Shown: positions 35,683-47,304 of the stretch, one piece after another
Position numbering within the stretch: the stretch's first letter is position 1
Layout: each line of letters starts with the position of its first letter
Assembly: GCA_951802425.1 (NCBI GenBank)
Contig: OX637794.1
Coordinates: 2,666,001-2,730,000, forward strand
Length of the DNA: 64,000 bases
Direction of reading: 5' to 3'
Source: Clavaria fumosa
Lineage: Eukaryota > Basidiomycota > Agaricomycetes > Agaricales > Clavariaceae
Translations under genes and position numbers: made by a program
The notes under the pieces: model-generated
What the model was told of the DNA's origin: nothing
The model's database searches: none
The model's input: only the letters and a program-made list of their open reading frames with translations

Positions 35683-36565
35683 GGCTGTAGAGACGCGAGG
35701 GGAGATGGTGGTGGTTGAAGAAGAAATGCGTTTGAGGATTGGAGGTGTGGGTTTGGGGGAAGACTCAGTTCAACATCCGAAATCCGCGATAAGATTTTCC
35801 GCTCTCCAGAGATTAGATAAGATTAGCCACAGTGTGGAATGAAGCGAGTTCAACGCTTGCCATGCTTGACACGTAATAAGGACATCGGGGAATACGGCCT
35901 GGCGCACGCGCAGAAGCGCGTCCGTCTTCCTCTAACCACCACCCACAGTTCCAATGGGCTACACGCTACGCATTCTAAGTGAATAGCCACTCTCCTCTCT
36001 TCATGGCCTTTATTTTTCAATACGGGCGATGAGCGATCTTGTCAGGTGTCGGCATCGTTGGACCGCAAATCCAGACCGGTGTCGCTCACGTTGTCCGACT
36101 TGGGAGTCGTACATTTTTGCAGGGTGCAACTACCCAAATCGATCCACCAGACGCGCACATCCAGTCCAGATTCACAGACCGTGTCGGTTTGCAGGGGTGA
36201 GTAATCAATCAGAGGGAATCATTGAATGAAATGGGTGCCTTCACACGTTGGCGTGGGGCACTGAAGCTGCAAGCCCATCCAGTTTAGATCAAAGACTCTA
36301 CTACCTCTCTCTCTCTTTTCTGCTGTTATGTATGTCTTGATAGACTATGGAGCGCCTAGCGGCTGTACGATCGTCGGTTTGCTTGAACTGAAGGATGGAA
36401 AAGTCCAGTCTACCATTGTCCTTGCGATCCAAATCGCTATACACGGAGTGCGTCGGTGAACTAAGAAAGGTCGAGCACATAATTACTGTAATGAGCGTGA
36501 TCTACATAAGGCGCTGTTGAAGTTACAGACTGACAGTAAACTTCATCCTGCGCGTCGCTGCAAGG
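35683..36565 (+). other. CRM1/SEN34 divergent region with a possible small spliced ORF
   Basis: Contains the CRM1 and SEN34 promoters. A plus-strand frame at about 36046-36195 reads GIVGPQIQTGVAHVVRLGSR, then TFLQGATTQIDPPDAHIQSR. A second open block after about 36345 reads DYGAPSGCTIVGLLELKDGK and ends at TGA near 36458. Together they look like two exons of a protein of roughly 100 residues. However, no start codon fits and the donor between them is ambiguous (GTTTGC or GTGAGT give different phases). I recognise no family, so I report it only as possible coding sequence. Confidence 0.3.
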
Positions 36566-37763
36566 ATGTCCTCTGGTCCTCCCTCGCCAACTAATTCTCG
36601 TATACTGTTACGCGTATCCAACCAAAAGGCCTATGTGTGGGACGTGGACGGTAGCGTTATTTGTTTGACCGTAGCGAACCACTCATCGATACAACCGACA
36701 AAGATATCGCAACGCTCCGGCGCAAGTATCGCATTTGCGGACTCCTCACAGGGACACTCCCTCACCTTGCCCAGCAGAACATCTTCCTCGGCGTACCACT
36801 TATACTCATGCCAGAGGAGGTCGTCTTACTCATTGACAAAGGTGCGCGCCTCCTCGCTCATCTCCCGCAGAACATCTTATTCCTGCGTACAGAACTCGCG
36901 GTTCTAGCGGACGATGGACCTTCCCATCACCCCGCGACCCAGGCTCAACTTCTAGCATACAGAGATGCGCAGGTCGATTCCGCCCGACGGCAGATCACGC
37001 AGGCCGAGGCGAAGGAGGCCGCCGCTGCCGCGCGTGTCGCCACGTCCCCCGCTGCAGTCCAGAAGCGTAAAGAAAGGGAGGAGAAACGGAAGAGGGATGC
37101 TGCGCTCAAGACTCAAGTCGACACTGGCGCTGCCGATGATCCTAATGCTGCAGAAGGGGCTTCAAACACGGACAAATCTTTGGCAATGAACACAGAATCT
37201 CAAAAGCCCAAAAAAGGAGAAGGAGTGAGGCAGCCCGCTGGTGAAGAGCCATTGGACACATCTGTTCCACCACTAGTGGACAGCAAGCACCCGTACACCA
37301 TCGCCATACCTGCATCGTCGACGTCTCTGGATTGGTACGACGTCACTGGAAACGTATACACGAGCATCGCATTGGCTAAAGAAGCTGGAATATGGAACTA
37401 CCCCGCGTCACTGCATGAGCGCGCCCAATGTGGTGTCTTCAGAGCATTGTGGGAGCGTGGTTTCTACTTGGGCGGCGGTCTCAGGTTCGGAGGTGACTAC
37501 CTCGTTTATCCAGGTTCGTCACTTCTTCTCAATACAAAAGGAAGCGAGTAAGATCGTTACATTTTGCAGATGATCCGCTCCGCTACCATTCGCACTTCGT
37601 TGCGAGCGTGAACGACTCTCCAACTTCTGCTATAAGTCCGATGCAGATAGTCGCGCACGGACGTTTGGGTACGGGCACCAAAAAATCACATCTCCTGTGC
37701 GGATGGGACGATGGCAAGCAAGAAGTGACCTTTTTTTCGATTGAGTGGGCTGGGTTCGGTTGA
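36566..37763 (+). CDS. SEN34: tRNA-splicing endonuclease catalytic subunit SEN34
   Basis: One of two catalytic subunits of the tRNA-intron endonuclease; it cuts the 3' splice site of pre-tRNAs. The ATG at 36566 gives MSSGPPSPTNS and SNQKAYVWDVD. A GTAGCG intron with an AAAG acceptor leads to DIATLRRKYRICGLLTGTLP, the N-terminal domain. A long Ala/Lys/Glu-rich linker follows. The C-terminal nuclease domain reads ALWERGFYLGGGLRFGGDYL, then after an intron YPDDPLRYHSHF, and later GTGTKKSHLL. The catalytic Tyr/His/Lys triad is thus represented by the Tyr and His of the VYPDDPLRYHSHF region and Lys of GTKKSH. It ends at TGA 37761-37763, 90 bp from the convergent EI24 gene. Confidence 0.92.
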
Positions 37764-37853
37764 AAATTATTGGGTAACAAGAAACGATTGCACCGTCCTA
37801 GGGCATAGCTAAATATGGGATGCCACACACAGGGTAATGTCTCGTCCGCCCTG

Positions 37854-39340
37854 TTAGCGTCCCTTCCTCCGCACGGGTCTCCCAAAGGAGTCCGTTCTGT
37901 CTGTACTGGTCCTCTTCCCCCACCCGACCCCTGCCTCTCTCCATGTGCCTTGCACAGGTGGAAACTCTACACTCTGCCCCTCTTCGACCGCTTCAGCACT
38001 GTCGCTCGCCGACCACGAGCTGCCCGGCGTTCTCCTCGCTTTTTGTCTCCTCCCTCCGCCCAGACTCAGCGCCCACACAAGCCAGTCGTTCAGCCATATT
38101 ACAACCGCGAACACAGGTAAGCGAATCGGAATGAACGGTGATGGGTAACGGACCGTGTCCCCGCTCGATGGCAATGGGTTGTAGGGGTTTTGAGGCATTG
38201 GGGACGAGTGTACCGCCATGATGACGTACTGCGGGTCTCAGGGGAAACAAATGATCAATTTAGAATGTCAAGAACACGTACAGCAGGAAAAATCAGCGCG
38301 AAGAGGGCTGCATTAGCGAGGGGACTGCCCCAAGTGCATAAAGCAGCTGAAGGCAGTCCTATAGACAAAATAGTACTCAGAACGAAAAAGCGGTAATTGC
38401 ATTTAAGGAAAGAACTTACCAAAACCCAAATAATAAGCCCATCGTTCTTCGACATGTCTAATCCTTCGCGAGAGTGAATAGCTCCGTGCTATCCATATGA
38501 ACCTGTCGGTATTGTCTGTTATTCTTTTGCGATGGTTTTGTTCCAAAAATGCGCAACGGCCTCACTCGAAGAAGTAATACCTGCACAGGCAACCTGTGAA
38601 CAACCCCCTCCGCGTTCAAACGATATCCCATCGAGGCTCACAACTCACGAGTCAAGCCAGCAAAAGAACAGGAAGACCACGAACGGCCCCACAATTGGGA
38701 GAGCGCCAAGTACGAACGACACGGCGACGGAGGTGAAGATCATGACAACTCTGTATGCAGAGGTCGCGAGAGACGTAAGCAGGCCTGTGTAGGATATCGT
38801 CTGCGGTTGTGCAATCGCCCGGCTGCCATACTGCAGCGTGTAGGCGCGTTTGGCAATCGTGGAGCACCAGGAGCTCTACAATACAGAGAACAAAGCAAAA
38901 TGAGCTCAAACAACGGCGAAATGGAAATGAGTTGCACGTTGAGGTAAAAGGACGTCCCAACCACTGGCATTAACCAGAGGGCGTGATATAAGAGACCCAT
39001 GTTGCGGTGTAGCCACTTTTGCTGGTGGGGCATCAGCGGTAGCAAGAGAAGGTCTAATGTGTACACTGATATGAGCGAAAGAGAATTGAGGGTGAGGGAC
39101 TTGAGGACATTGGCGCGGATTTCTGCGTCGCTGACCAGGGAATCACCGCCTGCATTCTCAGCAGACAAAGGGAAGGACGCACCCAGCGATGGTGCTGACC
39201 ACCATCTTCCAGCGAAAGGCATCGAGTAGCCCACGAAATGCCCATGACAGCTGGAGCCAAATAGTATCCTTGACCGAGATGAATGTGGGATACGACGACC
39301 TCGCATTGTGCATATATGCATGCTCTGCCGAGCCCGACAT
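37854..39340 (-). CDS. EI24-family multi-pass membrane protein
   Basis: Relative of etoposide-induced 2.4/EI24, an endoplasmic-reticulum membrane protein linked to autophagy in animals; the fungal role is little known. The start is taken at 39340 (MSGSAEHAYM) leading to DTIWLQLSWAFRGLLDAFRW. A GTGCGT intron joins DAEIRANVLKSLTLNSLSLI. Several hydrophobic segments follow: SLISVYTLDLLLLPLM, LLYHALWLMPVVGTSFYLN, SVAVSFVLGALPIVGPFV with VFLFFCWLDS, GLPSAALCTWGSPLANAALF with ALIFPA, and YPSPFIPIRLPVFAVVIWLN. The tail is basic. An alternative upstream ATG at 39539 exists, but the family alignment does not need it. Confidence 0.82.
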
Positions 39341-39547
39341 TGTATGTGGAAGGTTGACCGCTGGTCAAGGCAGCAAAGTGGAGTGCCCCTCGACGTCGCG
39401 GTCTTTGAGCACGCGGCGTCTCACTGGCACATGGGCAAAGCGCCGACGCGTTTGGACAAGGCACAGCGATGAGGCCAGTGAGAACACCGTCTACCCACGA
39501 CGACGGTGACGAAGACGACGTGTCTCGCCAACTACTCATCCTGCGCA

Positions 39548-41581
39548 ATGGCTTTGCTGCCTGCAAGTGAAATCCCACCGTCTCCTCGCGAGCCTTCGCC
39601 AGCGCCGAGCCAACAAACTCCTCGCAAAAGAAAGCATCTAACGTCCACTACCCCAAGTCAAACCAACTGTCCTTCGCCCGCCCCTGACGGCGCTGCACCC
39701 TTACAGCCGTTGCATAACCTTTCCAACCGGCCAAGGCTAACCATCTCGCGGGTCCCTACGTTCGTACCCGTCTCCGAAGGCTCGGAATATTATAACACTG
39801 AACAACTCCCGTACAACCACCGCGGGTTTCGTTACACGCCCGCTGGAGTATCTCCTCCCGGTTCTGTCCTACCCTGCACGACTATCGAGAGTGCGCCGAC
39901 ATCCTTCAGAGTGGGGTGGGAAGACCGTAGTCCTTTCATAACAGTTACCAAAGATGGCCTTGGCCTCACCGGAAACAAGGGATTTAGGAGCGCAAGGTGC
40001 AATGTACCAGTTCGCGAGGGCAAATGGTACATGGAGGTCAAGGTACTGTGTGGGGGAGGTGATGGTCCCCCGGAGGGCTCAAAGGCGAGCGCCCGTGGGT
40101 TCTGTCACGTTCGTCTTGGCTGGGGTCGGCGCGAAGCACCCTTGAACGGTCCCGTTGGTCTGGACGGATACAGCTATGGGTTTCGCGACAGGACGGGCGA
40201 GAAAGTGACTTTATCCCGACCACGTCCTTATGGTCGTCCATTCGGCACAGGAGATGTTATAGGGATGTATATTTCGCTTCCGCCTCGCATCACTGCTAAT
40301 GCGAAGAGCGACGCCAACGACCCAGTCCGAATCAAGCGCGAGCGCATACCCATCGAATTCAAAGGCCAAGAATATTTCGAATCCTTGGAATACCCACAGT
40401 CGAAGGAAATGATCGCCCTCATGGACCCAACGTCTAATATTTCTGACTCCACCACTTCCATCCCGCATAATTCACCCAATAAAAAGTCTGCCACGGTGAA
40501 GAATTTACCAGAACGCGGTCCGCGTCCCGCGAAATTGGTCAAAGCCCCGGCCGCCTTACGCCCCTTACCCACGCTTGAGGACTCGCGTATCGCATTCTTC
40601 ATTAACGGGGAACCTCAAGGCATCGCCTTCAGCGACATTTACTCTTATCTACAGCTGCGTGTCACACCTGCCTCGCGGAAAAGCGGGGGCGGAGGTCGCC
40701 GCAATAACCGCAGCGCTGGTGCCAGCGAGTTCTTTTCCAACAAACACAAGGAGAACCCGTTTGACGATGGGACACTCGGCTACTACGCGTTTATATCGCT
40801 CTACAACGACGCGCGTGTGCGGATGAACCCTGGACCGGATTTTGAATATCCACCGCCGGCGGATATTGATGCTCTTCTGACTGGCTCAGAGCCCAGATCG
40901 ACCGAGCGTACCTGGCGGCCTATCGTCGACCGGTATCCAGAGTTCATGGCGGAACAGTGGGCGCTAGACGTGGAGGAGGAAGCCGCGGCCAAGGTTGCCA
41001 CGGCGGCAAAACTGGCCCAGGACCAGATGGACGCCGCAAAGCAAGATCAGAAAGACAAACGGCGCGTACAGGCCGCCGAAGCTCGCAAGAGGGCTAAGAA
41101 GACACACGTTGCTAACGTTGCCACCGCGGCTGCAATAGCAGCAGCTACTACTGCTAGTGGTACCGTTGGTGCGAACGAGAATGCGTTGGCGCTCGATTCC
41201 GCGAGCACCCCGACCAGCATGCGCTTATCCCCAGCCGCTGCTGCGATCCTGGATACTCTTCGGCAGGAGTCTTCGACGCCCGCGCCATCCTCACCTTTCC
41301 CAACACACTTGGAGGGAAGGGCTTCTGCTGGACTGCGCCTTTCACCTACACCTACTGCAGTCAGCAGCATGGATCTGCATGGGACAGCGCCCGCTAGTGT
41401 GTACGGCTCAGAGGGGGGCGACGTCGACATCGAAGGCGAACCTGAGGGTGATGGTGATGCGGAGACGGGGGAGCGGCCAGAAGGCTCTGTCGCCATCTTG
41501 GTGGGCTACCCAGATCAAAGTGCTTCTATTACCTATAAGCCCCGACCGCGTACACCAGATGGTGAATGGACAAATGCTTAG
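39548..41581 (+). CDS. BRE2: Bre2/Ash2-like SPRY protein of the COMPASS H3K4 methyltransferase
   Basis: Bre2 (Ash2L) is a core subunit that stimulates Set1 methylation of histone H3 Lys4. A single uninterrupted frame of about 678 codons from the ATG at 39548. The N-terminus is Pro/Ser-rich. The split SPRY domain reads YNHRGFRYTPAG, SPFITVTKDGLGLTGNKGFR with SARCNVPVREGKWYMEVKVL, HVRLGWGRREAPLNGPVGLD with GYSYGFRDRTG, and TGDVIGMYISLP. After an insertion it resumes with RIAFFINGEPQGIAF, and GTLGYYAFISLYNDARVRMNPGPDFEYPP closes the fold. An Ala/Lys-rich coiled coil and a disordered acidic tail follow. There is no Ash2-type winged helix or PHD, as in yeast Bre2. Confidence 0.85.
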   Translation: MALLPASEIPPSPREPSPAPSQQTPRKRKHLTSTTPSQTNCPSPAPDGAAPLQPLHNLSNRPRLTISRVPTFVPVSEGSEYYNTEQLPYNHRGFRYTPAGVSPPGSVLPCTTIESAPTSFRVGWEDRSPFITVTKDGLGLTGNKGFRSARCNVPVREGKWYMEVKVLCGGGDGPPEGSKASARGFCHVRLGWGRREAPLNGPVGLDGYSYGFRDRTGEKVTLSRPRPYGRPFGTGDVIGMYISLPPRITANAKSDANDPVRIKRERIPIEFKGQEYFESLEYPQSKEMIALMDPTSNISDSTTSIPHNSPNKKSATVKNLPERGPRPAKLVKAPAALRPLPTLEDSRIAFFINGEPQGIAFSDIYSYLQLRVTPASRKSGGGGRRNNRSAGASEFFSNKHKENPFDDGTLGYYAFISLYNDARVRMNPGPDFEYPPPADIDALLTGSEPRSTERTWRPIVDRYPEFMAEQWALDVEEEAAAKVATAAKLAQDQMDAAKQDQKDKRRVQAAEARKRAKKTHVANVATAAAIAAATTASGTVGANENALALDSASTPTSMRLSPAAAAILDTLRQESSTPAPSSPFPTHLEGRASAGLRLSPTPTAVSSMDLHGTAPASVYGSEGGDVDIEGEPEGDGDAETGERPEGSVAILVGYPDQSASITYKPRPRTPDGEWTNA

Positions 41582-41637
41582 AATTATAAAACAACCTAAA
41601 GACTCCATAAATGATAATATAAGAGGAATGGTCATCG

Positions 41638-44600
41638 CTAGCTCCAAGCTGGCTTCGGAACTGAGACTGAATACCTGGCAACCAATGTCAACACAAGAAT
41701 TTGCAGGGAGGTAGAGACTTACCCAACGGTTTGTCCGCCGCCCTTGGTCATCTCCACCCGGATGTCGAAAACCATATCACCATTTGTATGGTCGTAGTGC
41801 ACAGAACACCAGTTTCTCTTGCCCATGATGAACTTCTGCTTACGCGGCTTATCATTTGTGTCCTTGAGAAACAGCGGAATCTTGCAGAAAGGGATGACGT
41901 GAGATAATAAGCATAGACGACAAGAAATGAGGGCTAGATTACCATCTTTTCATCCGTCTCTGCATGGTGCAGCGTTTTGTGAACTTTGGTGGCTAGTGAA
42001 GAAACCATCGTTATCACCGCCGGAGGAGGCCTAATCATACCAGTCCTCATCAGAATCAGGTGTGGTGAGTTATAGAAGTAGTTAAGCGTACGGAGTGTTC
42101 ACAATTGCGCCTGTGCTGCTCGCTCAGACTCGCTACATGCAAACATACAGCGGAAACACTTACTCGTCACCACGTTGAGCATGTAGCGATGATCGTCTCG
42201 TGGGGCAATCTCTTTCATTTTTCCATGAACGAGTGTCCTCAGCATGCCAACGGCGGCGCAGTGAACATCGCCAGACATGAATGTCACCCGGATGCGTTTC
42301 TCCTTGGCGAACCTTTGAAGCTCCACGATGAACCAATTACGCTCGCTCTATCCTGCAGTATGAAAACCAACAACTTGATCCATAGAGAAATACATGCTTT
42401 ACCTTGTGGTCCTTAGCTGTCCAATGGTCGTTCTGGATGTATCTGGTATCAGCTTTTTGCTGGCGCGCAATGTCAACCGTACCAGGTCATCAAGTAACTC
42501 CGCTTCACCGTTGAACTTGTTGACCATATTTGACAGCCCTATCGTGCCTTGCCTTCCAAGGGCAACTAGGGGATTAAATTTGGATCCCAACGTTGCTTCA
42601 AGGAACACCATTCGAGGATATGCGATTGGGACGCCTAGTCGTTCGCCGGACATCAAAGAACGTTACAGGCAATGCGAAAGCGCTTGCCTACTAAGACTAT
42701 GAGATGCTCAACAGTCGGCGGAAGCGCCCACAACCGCCCGAATACTCTTTCATATTCAATTGTACTGCATACTTGGCTCTTCTGTCGCTCCGCTCTGCGT
42801 AAAAAAGATGTGTCAGGGTAAGTTACAGAGAGTAGCATGGCGCAATGGTGCAACACAAACCGACAATCTAGCATGAGCATAGAAGTTTGTGGACCCAGAT
42901 AGGTGAGGAATGAGTGCGAAGGTACACCAATGTAAGGTCCAGGTCCGCCCAGTATTAAAGACTTGAAGAAGTGTTTATCAGGTGCGTCATTCAGTCCGTC
43001 GACAGCGACTGCCCATTGTACGTGATCATGAGGGCAGGATAAGAAGTGTGACTATGTAGAAGCCTACCTCGGATAAAGCATTGGAATAGTAGGTAGAAGA
43101 AGTATCCGCGAGAACCAATTCTAGTAAACAGTCCCTCAGAACGCATGTGAGGGAGATGAACAGATGATTTGTACGTTTTAAAGATGGGAGAGTTCTGCAG
43201 GTCATCAGGATCTGATAGCAACGTTGTGAGATGAGGCGCAACCAAGGACAGAAACACATACAACTGCCGAACCCATCAATCTGTAATGTGATTTGTGAAA
43301 CCAAGTCAACACAGTGACTACATATTGAAGACTTACAAGGTCTGCGACACACAGTGAGATAATATTGCATGAAAGTTGGTATCTCACTCACCATGGTCGT
43401 CTTATATTCTTGAGATTTGGTAAAATCGTTCAAGAGGGGCATTGATAAATTACACACCGCACATGTTCACCATAGGTCTGCAGCTGTGTTAAGTATCGCG
43501 CAAGGCCAGTGTGAGATAGGCTTACATTGAGCTATTGGCCCTCGCAAACGCGCCGCTTCGGAATGTTTTGCAATAATGATTGAAGTAGAAACGATCAATG
43601 GCAAGTGCGATGTCATTGGTGAGTGCATAACGTTTTTTTGCTTCGGGTTTCGATCCCGAGGTCCACTCGTGCAATTCAGGTTCCCTTATCACACTGCAGA
43701 GCAAAGTCAAAACGGGTTTGTTGAATAGTAAGCGGAGGCTATCGCACCCATCGCAGTAGAGTTGATCGCCTCCACCGACTAGGAGATGGAACGGCGTCTC
43801 AGCATGTTTGGACAACAGATCCACCCAGACGGGATCATATCCACTGCTGAAACCAGGCGTACGGAAGTTGTCAGGGTTGACGCCAGCACTGAAGCCATTG
43901 CACTATATAGAATTTAGAGTATAAGCTGCGGCGCTTGGGAGAGCTGTGAGACATACAGAATAAGCGGCCAAGCGCATGTTCCCATCCCGAGCAGGGACGT
44001 GGAACGAGAGTCGTTGACCGCGGTTGATGGAATACTTAATTTCCATCTCAAGAGCACTTAAGGGAATTTGTATTGCGAAACGCCAGAATGTGAAGGTCCT
44101 ATCAAAGACGTATGGGGCAACATGCAGCAACCAAAGTGAAGTGAATACTAACCCCCTATTGTTCCCATAAACATATAATTCTTGTCCAACTGAAGTTTGA
44201 GACTGTGCATTAGGCCCCTTGCTTGTCGCGTTCCTTTCATTCCTATCTTCTAAGGTGCTCACTCGGACAGTGGAATTAGGATCGGCCGGGTGGGGACCTA
44301 GATCAAATGAACTGGGACGAATCGAAGCCAGCGTCGAGCGTGACCCGTCCGACTTGTGGTGTTTACGCGAACCCTCCGGATCCCACTCATAAGTGAGCAT
44401 GGGATACGGCTCGTATATTGATCCTGCATCCGCAGCTGTGCTGGGCCTTCAGCACTACATGAACACCTGAGATAGATGTGCACATACTAACGATGAGGGC
44501 GGCTCCGAGCCATACCCCACTTGAGTTCACCGTATCATAACGCAGCAAGGGCCCGACCATGAATTGCAGCTGAGGCTGCATCCGGACACTTCTGAGTGCG

Positions 44601-44904
44601 TGGGATCTTTCGACTGCAGACAGTTGTGTCAGCGGAAGTGGTGTCGGGGGCACATCAGCGGTCGTCTTGTGCCGATGCGAAGGCGGGGGAAAGTCTTTGG
44701 GAGGAACCGGTGGAGCCAAACCACCGATAGAATCGTCTGGCAAAGGCAAGACCTGCTCGATAGACTCGAATTGTCCATCTGGGCCTCTGTGAGGCTTGTG
44801 GAAACGATCCTGGGTACGACGTTATATTTTAGCCATGCTTCATGATTGCGACGTACAGTTTCATGGGCTGCTCGCCGCTGTGCATGCCACCCTGGATTAT
44901 CCAT
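41638..44904 (-). CDS. PhoD-like metallophosphatase
   Basis: Large fungal PhoD-type phosphatase/phosphodiesterase. The start ATG at 44904 gives MDNPGWHAQRRAAHETVRRN. A Pro-rich region (LAPPVPPKDFPPPSHR) follows, then an N-terminal beta domain, then the catalytic part: FHLLVGGGDQLYCDGCDSLR, later MCDDHDLIDGFGSYPDDLQ, and FMSGDVHCAAVGMLRTLVHG. The Asp and His residues of these three motifs are the expected metal ligands. The DDHDL motif is built from a 9-nt exon (43392-43400) and a 5-nt exon (43337-43341). The C-terminus reads KRNWCSVHYDHTNGDMVFDI with a last spliced exon ending KPAWS at TAG 41638. The substrate is unknown. It is convergent with the Bre2-like gene. Confidence 0.85.
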
Positions 44905-45186
44905 GACAGAGATAGAAGGGCGAACGGAGGGGTTGTAAACTTAAACCCGAATAGCCTGCGCAAATCAGTGATTGTCGTGGAGAGTTGGCGAGTGTTAATC
45001 TCAGCGATGCCTTTAAATCCCGTCCGGGCGATAGAATAGGGCCTTAGCAGTGGATACTGCGCCGGGGTTGATGCGAATGCGGTACAATATGCTTATCCCC
45101 AGTGCCTGACCGTAGGTCACGTGGCCTCAAAAGTACATTTCCATTCAAACAAGCATCCCGTCCCGAGTACATCAGCGGAAAAGGCA

Positions 45187-47175
45187 TCACGTAGTGTGCT
45201 CTATGATGGACGTCGCCAAAGCCCCAGAAGACACAACAGTCTTCAGCATTTCTGGAATAGGCAACTCCTTGAAGACACCATCCTCTTCTCCTTCGACTGG
45301 CAGACTGACATTGATGCTGCTGCATTTGGATGTAATAATCTCAACGCCAAGGCCCTCTTTTGATAAGTAGATTTGGCCCGAATCTGTCGAGTCGAGCTGG
45401 ATCGTTGGGGCTGAGCCTGTGATCTGAAGAGCAAACGAAGGCGAATTGGTGATGGTGACCGCGGAAATAACCGACTGGACGAGAATAGACATCTTTATGC
45501 AATTCGCTAGAAGGCGCGTCATTATCGCTGTATTGTACGCGAGCAACAAAGACGCACCAATCGTCACGGCATTGACTTTGCCTTTGATAACCAGGGTGCT
45601 GTTCTTGCAGCCATATAAAGAGACTGTCTGTCCCTTCTCACCCGCTTCAATGACCAAATTAGACTCGTTCTCTTGATATTCCTGGCACAATATCAGTATC
45701 ACAAACGTCGGAGTCCTAGGATAATCACAATTATCCATTTATTTCCCTCCAGGACAAATTTAGAAGGCTTTTTCGCCGTCAAGGACTGAGGTTTCATCGG
45801 TTTCTGCGGTCTCTTAGGGGCTGAATATCGTTACAAACAGCTTCACCAATCTATCGTGTGATGCTTACAAGACTTTGAGCCCGTTTCAGTTGGCACGGTA
45901 GCTGCAGCTCTCAGCGATGGGTTCTTGTGAGTCATTTCGCTCTTGTCGACTTTGCGCAAACCCTTAGTGACTTCCTCTCCGCGGTTGAGGTCTGCAAACA
46001 CAGCTGCGACTCCGCCAATCGGAGCCGGGCTGTTGACAGCGGCGGGCGGAGCAGAAGGAGCCGGCGGGGGTGGTGGGGGCGGAGGAGGCGGCGCGGGAGA
46101 AGCTGCGGTTGGTACCGATGCCTTATATTGAGCTACGGAGACACCCTACGAGTCGCAATGCGTCAGAACGCGAAACCCTCAGAATTCCGAGAATTGCGTA
46201 CTTTCTGATTCCAACTAAGTCCGGTTGCGTGATGCTCTACGACGTACAGTCGCATTTCTTCGAGAATGGCAGCATAGGCATTGACCCACTCGACATGTTT
46301 GGTGTCTCTGTTGGGAGGGCTTATCAAGCGCACCATCCATCTGATAAACTGCATGGCTCACTTTCCCTTGAACTGGGTCATGATCCTATTTCCATAGAAC
46401 ATGACGGAGCTGTGAATCTCTTTAATATGCGGCCCAGGTTTAGGCGACTAGGGTATTGTCAGATTACGAATATAGAGAATCAGAGTAACTTCAACTCACC
46501 ACGGCGACCCATCCGACGCAAGGGGCGCCTTCGGATAGAACCATCATATGATTTGCCCAATCCCTTTCCTTCCGATTGGTCTCCCTCAGCCGAGCAATGG
46601 CCTCGATGTCGGCTTGCAACGGGGCGAGCAACTCAGAGAGCGCAGCTTGGTCCGGCTGTTGACACGCAGCCGCTGTCTCAAGCAGAGACCGAAGGTCCTG
46701 GAGTTCCTTCTCAAAGAGCTGGGCCTGTGGTTGTGATACAGGCGATCTGATTTAATAAAGATGATTCGTACAAAAACAGATGCTCGCCTGCTCAACAACC
46801 GGCGAGACTGCGAGGGATCGCGTCAGTTCTAGGAAAGGCTGTAGTTTGCCTTGGATAACGCGGTCGTCAAACGCAGCCACGCTTGGGGGCACTTGGGGGA
46901 GACTGGCGCGGGGGACAGCGCTTGGGGGAGGTTGGGGAGGCGAAGAGTCTACAGGCATAGAAACTTGGTGAGCATGCGCGCCTGGCTGCTCTCCGGTCAA
47001 TGCTGCGCCATGGCTCGCATAAGTTTTATCCCATGCCGCCGTGACATCTTCGAGGCGCGAGGTAGTCGCTTCAAGACTGGTACATGAGACGTATTGGCCG
47101 TCTTCCCAAAAGAGGGTGCAATTCTCGGGCTCACCGTTTAATTATAGTAGCCAGAGAATGGAGGCCTCCAGACAT
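45187..47175 (-). CDS. SRV2: adenylyl cyclase-associated protein (CAP/Srv2)
   Basis: Actin-recycling protein that also binds adenylyl cyclase. The start ATG at 47175 gives MSGGLHSLATIIKR; after a GTGAGC intron the protein continues LEATTSRLEDVTAAWDKTYA, an RLExxxxRLE-type cyclase-binding helix. A Pro-rich segment (SSPPQPPPSAVP) and the helical-folded domain (FLELTRSLAVSPVVEQ) follow. Then come a second Pro/Gly-rich linker (AAGSGAPAAAPVNSPAPIGG) and the C-terminal beta-helix: NLVIEAGEKGQTVSLYGCKN, TLVIKGKVNAVTIG, IQLDSTDSGQIYLSKEG and TSKCSSINVSLP, with PIPEMLKTV at the end. Order and length match fungal CAP. Several introns in the middle are only approximately placed. Confidence 0.9.
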
Positions 47176-47304
47176 GTTGCTATCGATGTTGAGAGCTGAA
47201 CCAGATCACTCCGGCTTTGAGCACACATCAAGGAACCACGTGACTGCAGCATAAATAAAACTCAAATTATTCGCGTTCAACGCGTTGGGACTAGCGAAAT
47301 ACTT

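Noticed and set aside
39537..39550. Start codons of the EI24 gene and the Bre2-like gene only 8 bp apart (ATG at 39539 and 39548)
   Set aside because: The EI24 family alignment begins at about 39340, and the upstream frame is low-complexity, so the real gap is about 200 bp.
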